64,000 nt of DNA, from contig JAEMWC010000254.1 of NCBI GenBank assembly GCA_016490735.1, positions 776,001 to 840,000 on the forward strand, given 5' to 3'. The notes beneath the pieces were generated by a model that was given only the letters and a program-made list of their open reading frames with translations, did no database searches and was not told the DNA's origin. Of this stretch, positions 63,551 through 64,000 are shown one piece after another. The translations under genes were made by a program, and so were the position numbers. This DNA comes from Pachyseris speciosa. Its lineage: Eukaryota; Cnidaria; Anthozoa; Scleractinia; Pachyseridae. Within the stretch, counting starts at the first letter, position 1. The number at the start of each line of letters is the position of its first letter.

Positions 63551-64000
63551 TGTTACGACGGCGACTATCGAGGACTACAAGATCAAGACGTGTCGCGAGT
63601 CAAGGAGGGCGTAATTTACTGAGACAAAGACTCCAACTTGAAGACAATGAAATAGGGTTTATTTCGGGTCAACGAGGAGGATTCGATGATGCTCGTAAAC
63701 TGAAAACAATGTTTACAAAATACAACTAAATATAGGGCTAAATTAAACTAAATACAAAGGTCGTGAAGCAAACTACTCTGTTGAAATTTGGGGGCGGAAC
63801 CCCAATTCGCATAATAACAATTCTACATTGAAATCATAATGTTCCGCACATGAAGGATAATGAACTAACTGAAAATGAAATATTCATGAACTTAACGAAC
63901 CAAAACATGCTTGAAACAATACAAATGGTACTTACAAAATAATAAACATGAGATTACAGGTTCCGTTCGTAATGCTTCGAACAGACTACTTATTTGCACA
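63551..64000 (-). repeat. BEL/Pao 5' LTR (partial)
   Basis: Begins with TGTTACGACGGCGACTATCG, as at 56161, and runs to the window end. About 325 bases should lie beyond. Between it and the gag start (63489-63550) is the leader and primer-binding region (minus strand GTAAAATATCTCCACC...), which I could not match to a particular tRNA. Confidence 0.9.

Larger units (their letters stand above)
56161..64000 (-). mobile_element. BEL/Pao LTR retrotransposon (5' LTR cut by the window edge)
   Basis: The 3' LTR is at 56161-56935 and the 5' LTR starts at 63551 and runs past the window end. Between them on the minus strand are a gag-protease frame (63488-61008) and a pol frame (60941-57069). The order is gag, aspartic protease, reverse transcriptase, RNase H and integrase, with a DUF5641-type tail. 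This order and the sequence motifs identify the BEL/Pao superfamily. Apart from one in-frame TGA between the frames it looks complete. The two LTRs are nearly identical, so the insertion is recent. Confidence 0.92.

Overview
This is nuclear DNA of an animal, most likely an anthozoan cnidarian (a coral or sea anemone). It is AT-rich. Genes are split by GT..AG introns whose reading phases can be followed, and transposons, foldback elements and tRNA-derived repeats fill most of the rest. Several broken genes resemble uncharacterised protein families that I recall as highly repeated in coral genomes; that attribution is from memory and was not checked. No ordinary intact housekeeping gene is recognised. 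The window is best read as layers of mobile elements inserted into one another and into decayed multi-copy genes.

Layout. 1-6 kb: a foldback element, a broken PHD-finger exon, and a decayed piece of an unnamed gene family. 6.7-16.6 kb (+): a decayed multi-exon gene (SANT-like domain, then a C2H2-like segment), interrupted inside its Ser-Gly linker by a 4.7 kb element (10112-14786) that carries a tyrosine-recombinase-like gene. 17.9-23.1 kb (-): a HIRAN-domain exon, then the other half of the unnamed family, split by a 2,939 bp element with 23 bp inverted ends and a perfect 8 bp target duplication. That element contains a segment bounded by histone-type stem-loops and a tRNA-derived SINE array. 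24.4-36.7 kb: a RecQ-like helicase pseudogene (-) cut in two by about 10.9 kb of TATAC-rich DNA, which holds a Helitron with 2A, OTU, HUH and PIF1 regions. 38.6-45.3 kb: a PIF/Harbinger-like element with a two-exon Myb/SANT protein and a transposase fragment. 46.9-47.3 kb: an integrase-like pseudogene. 48.0-52.7 kb (-): a DIRS/Ngaro-type tyrosine-recombinase retrotransposon with split direct repeats and a predicted gag intron. 52.7-55.6 kb (+): a reverse transcriptase fragment broken by two insertions and followed by a foldback. 56.2-64 kb (-): a young BEL/Pao LTR retrotransposon whose 5' LTR runs off the window.

How the parts relate. The nesting gives a relative age order. The RecQ-like gene is older than the TATAC element, and the Helitron lies inside that. 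The unnamed gene is older than the 8 bp-TSD element, and the SINE array lies inside that. The BEL element looks youngest: its two LTRs differ by only about six transitions and one 2-base indel over 450 bases, and its single internal stop could be one CpG transition.
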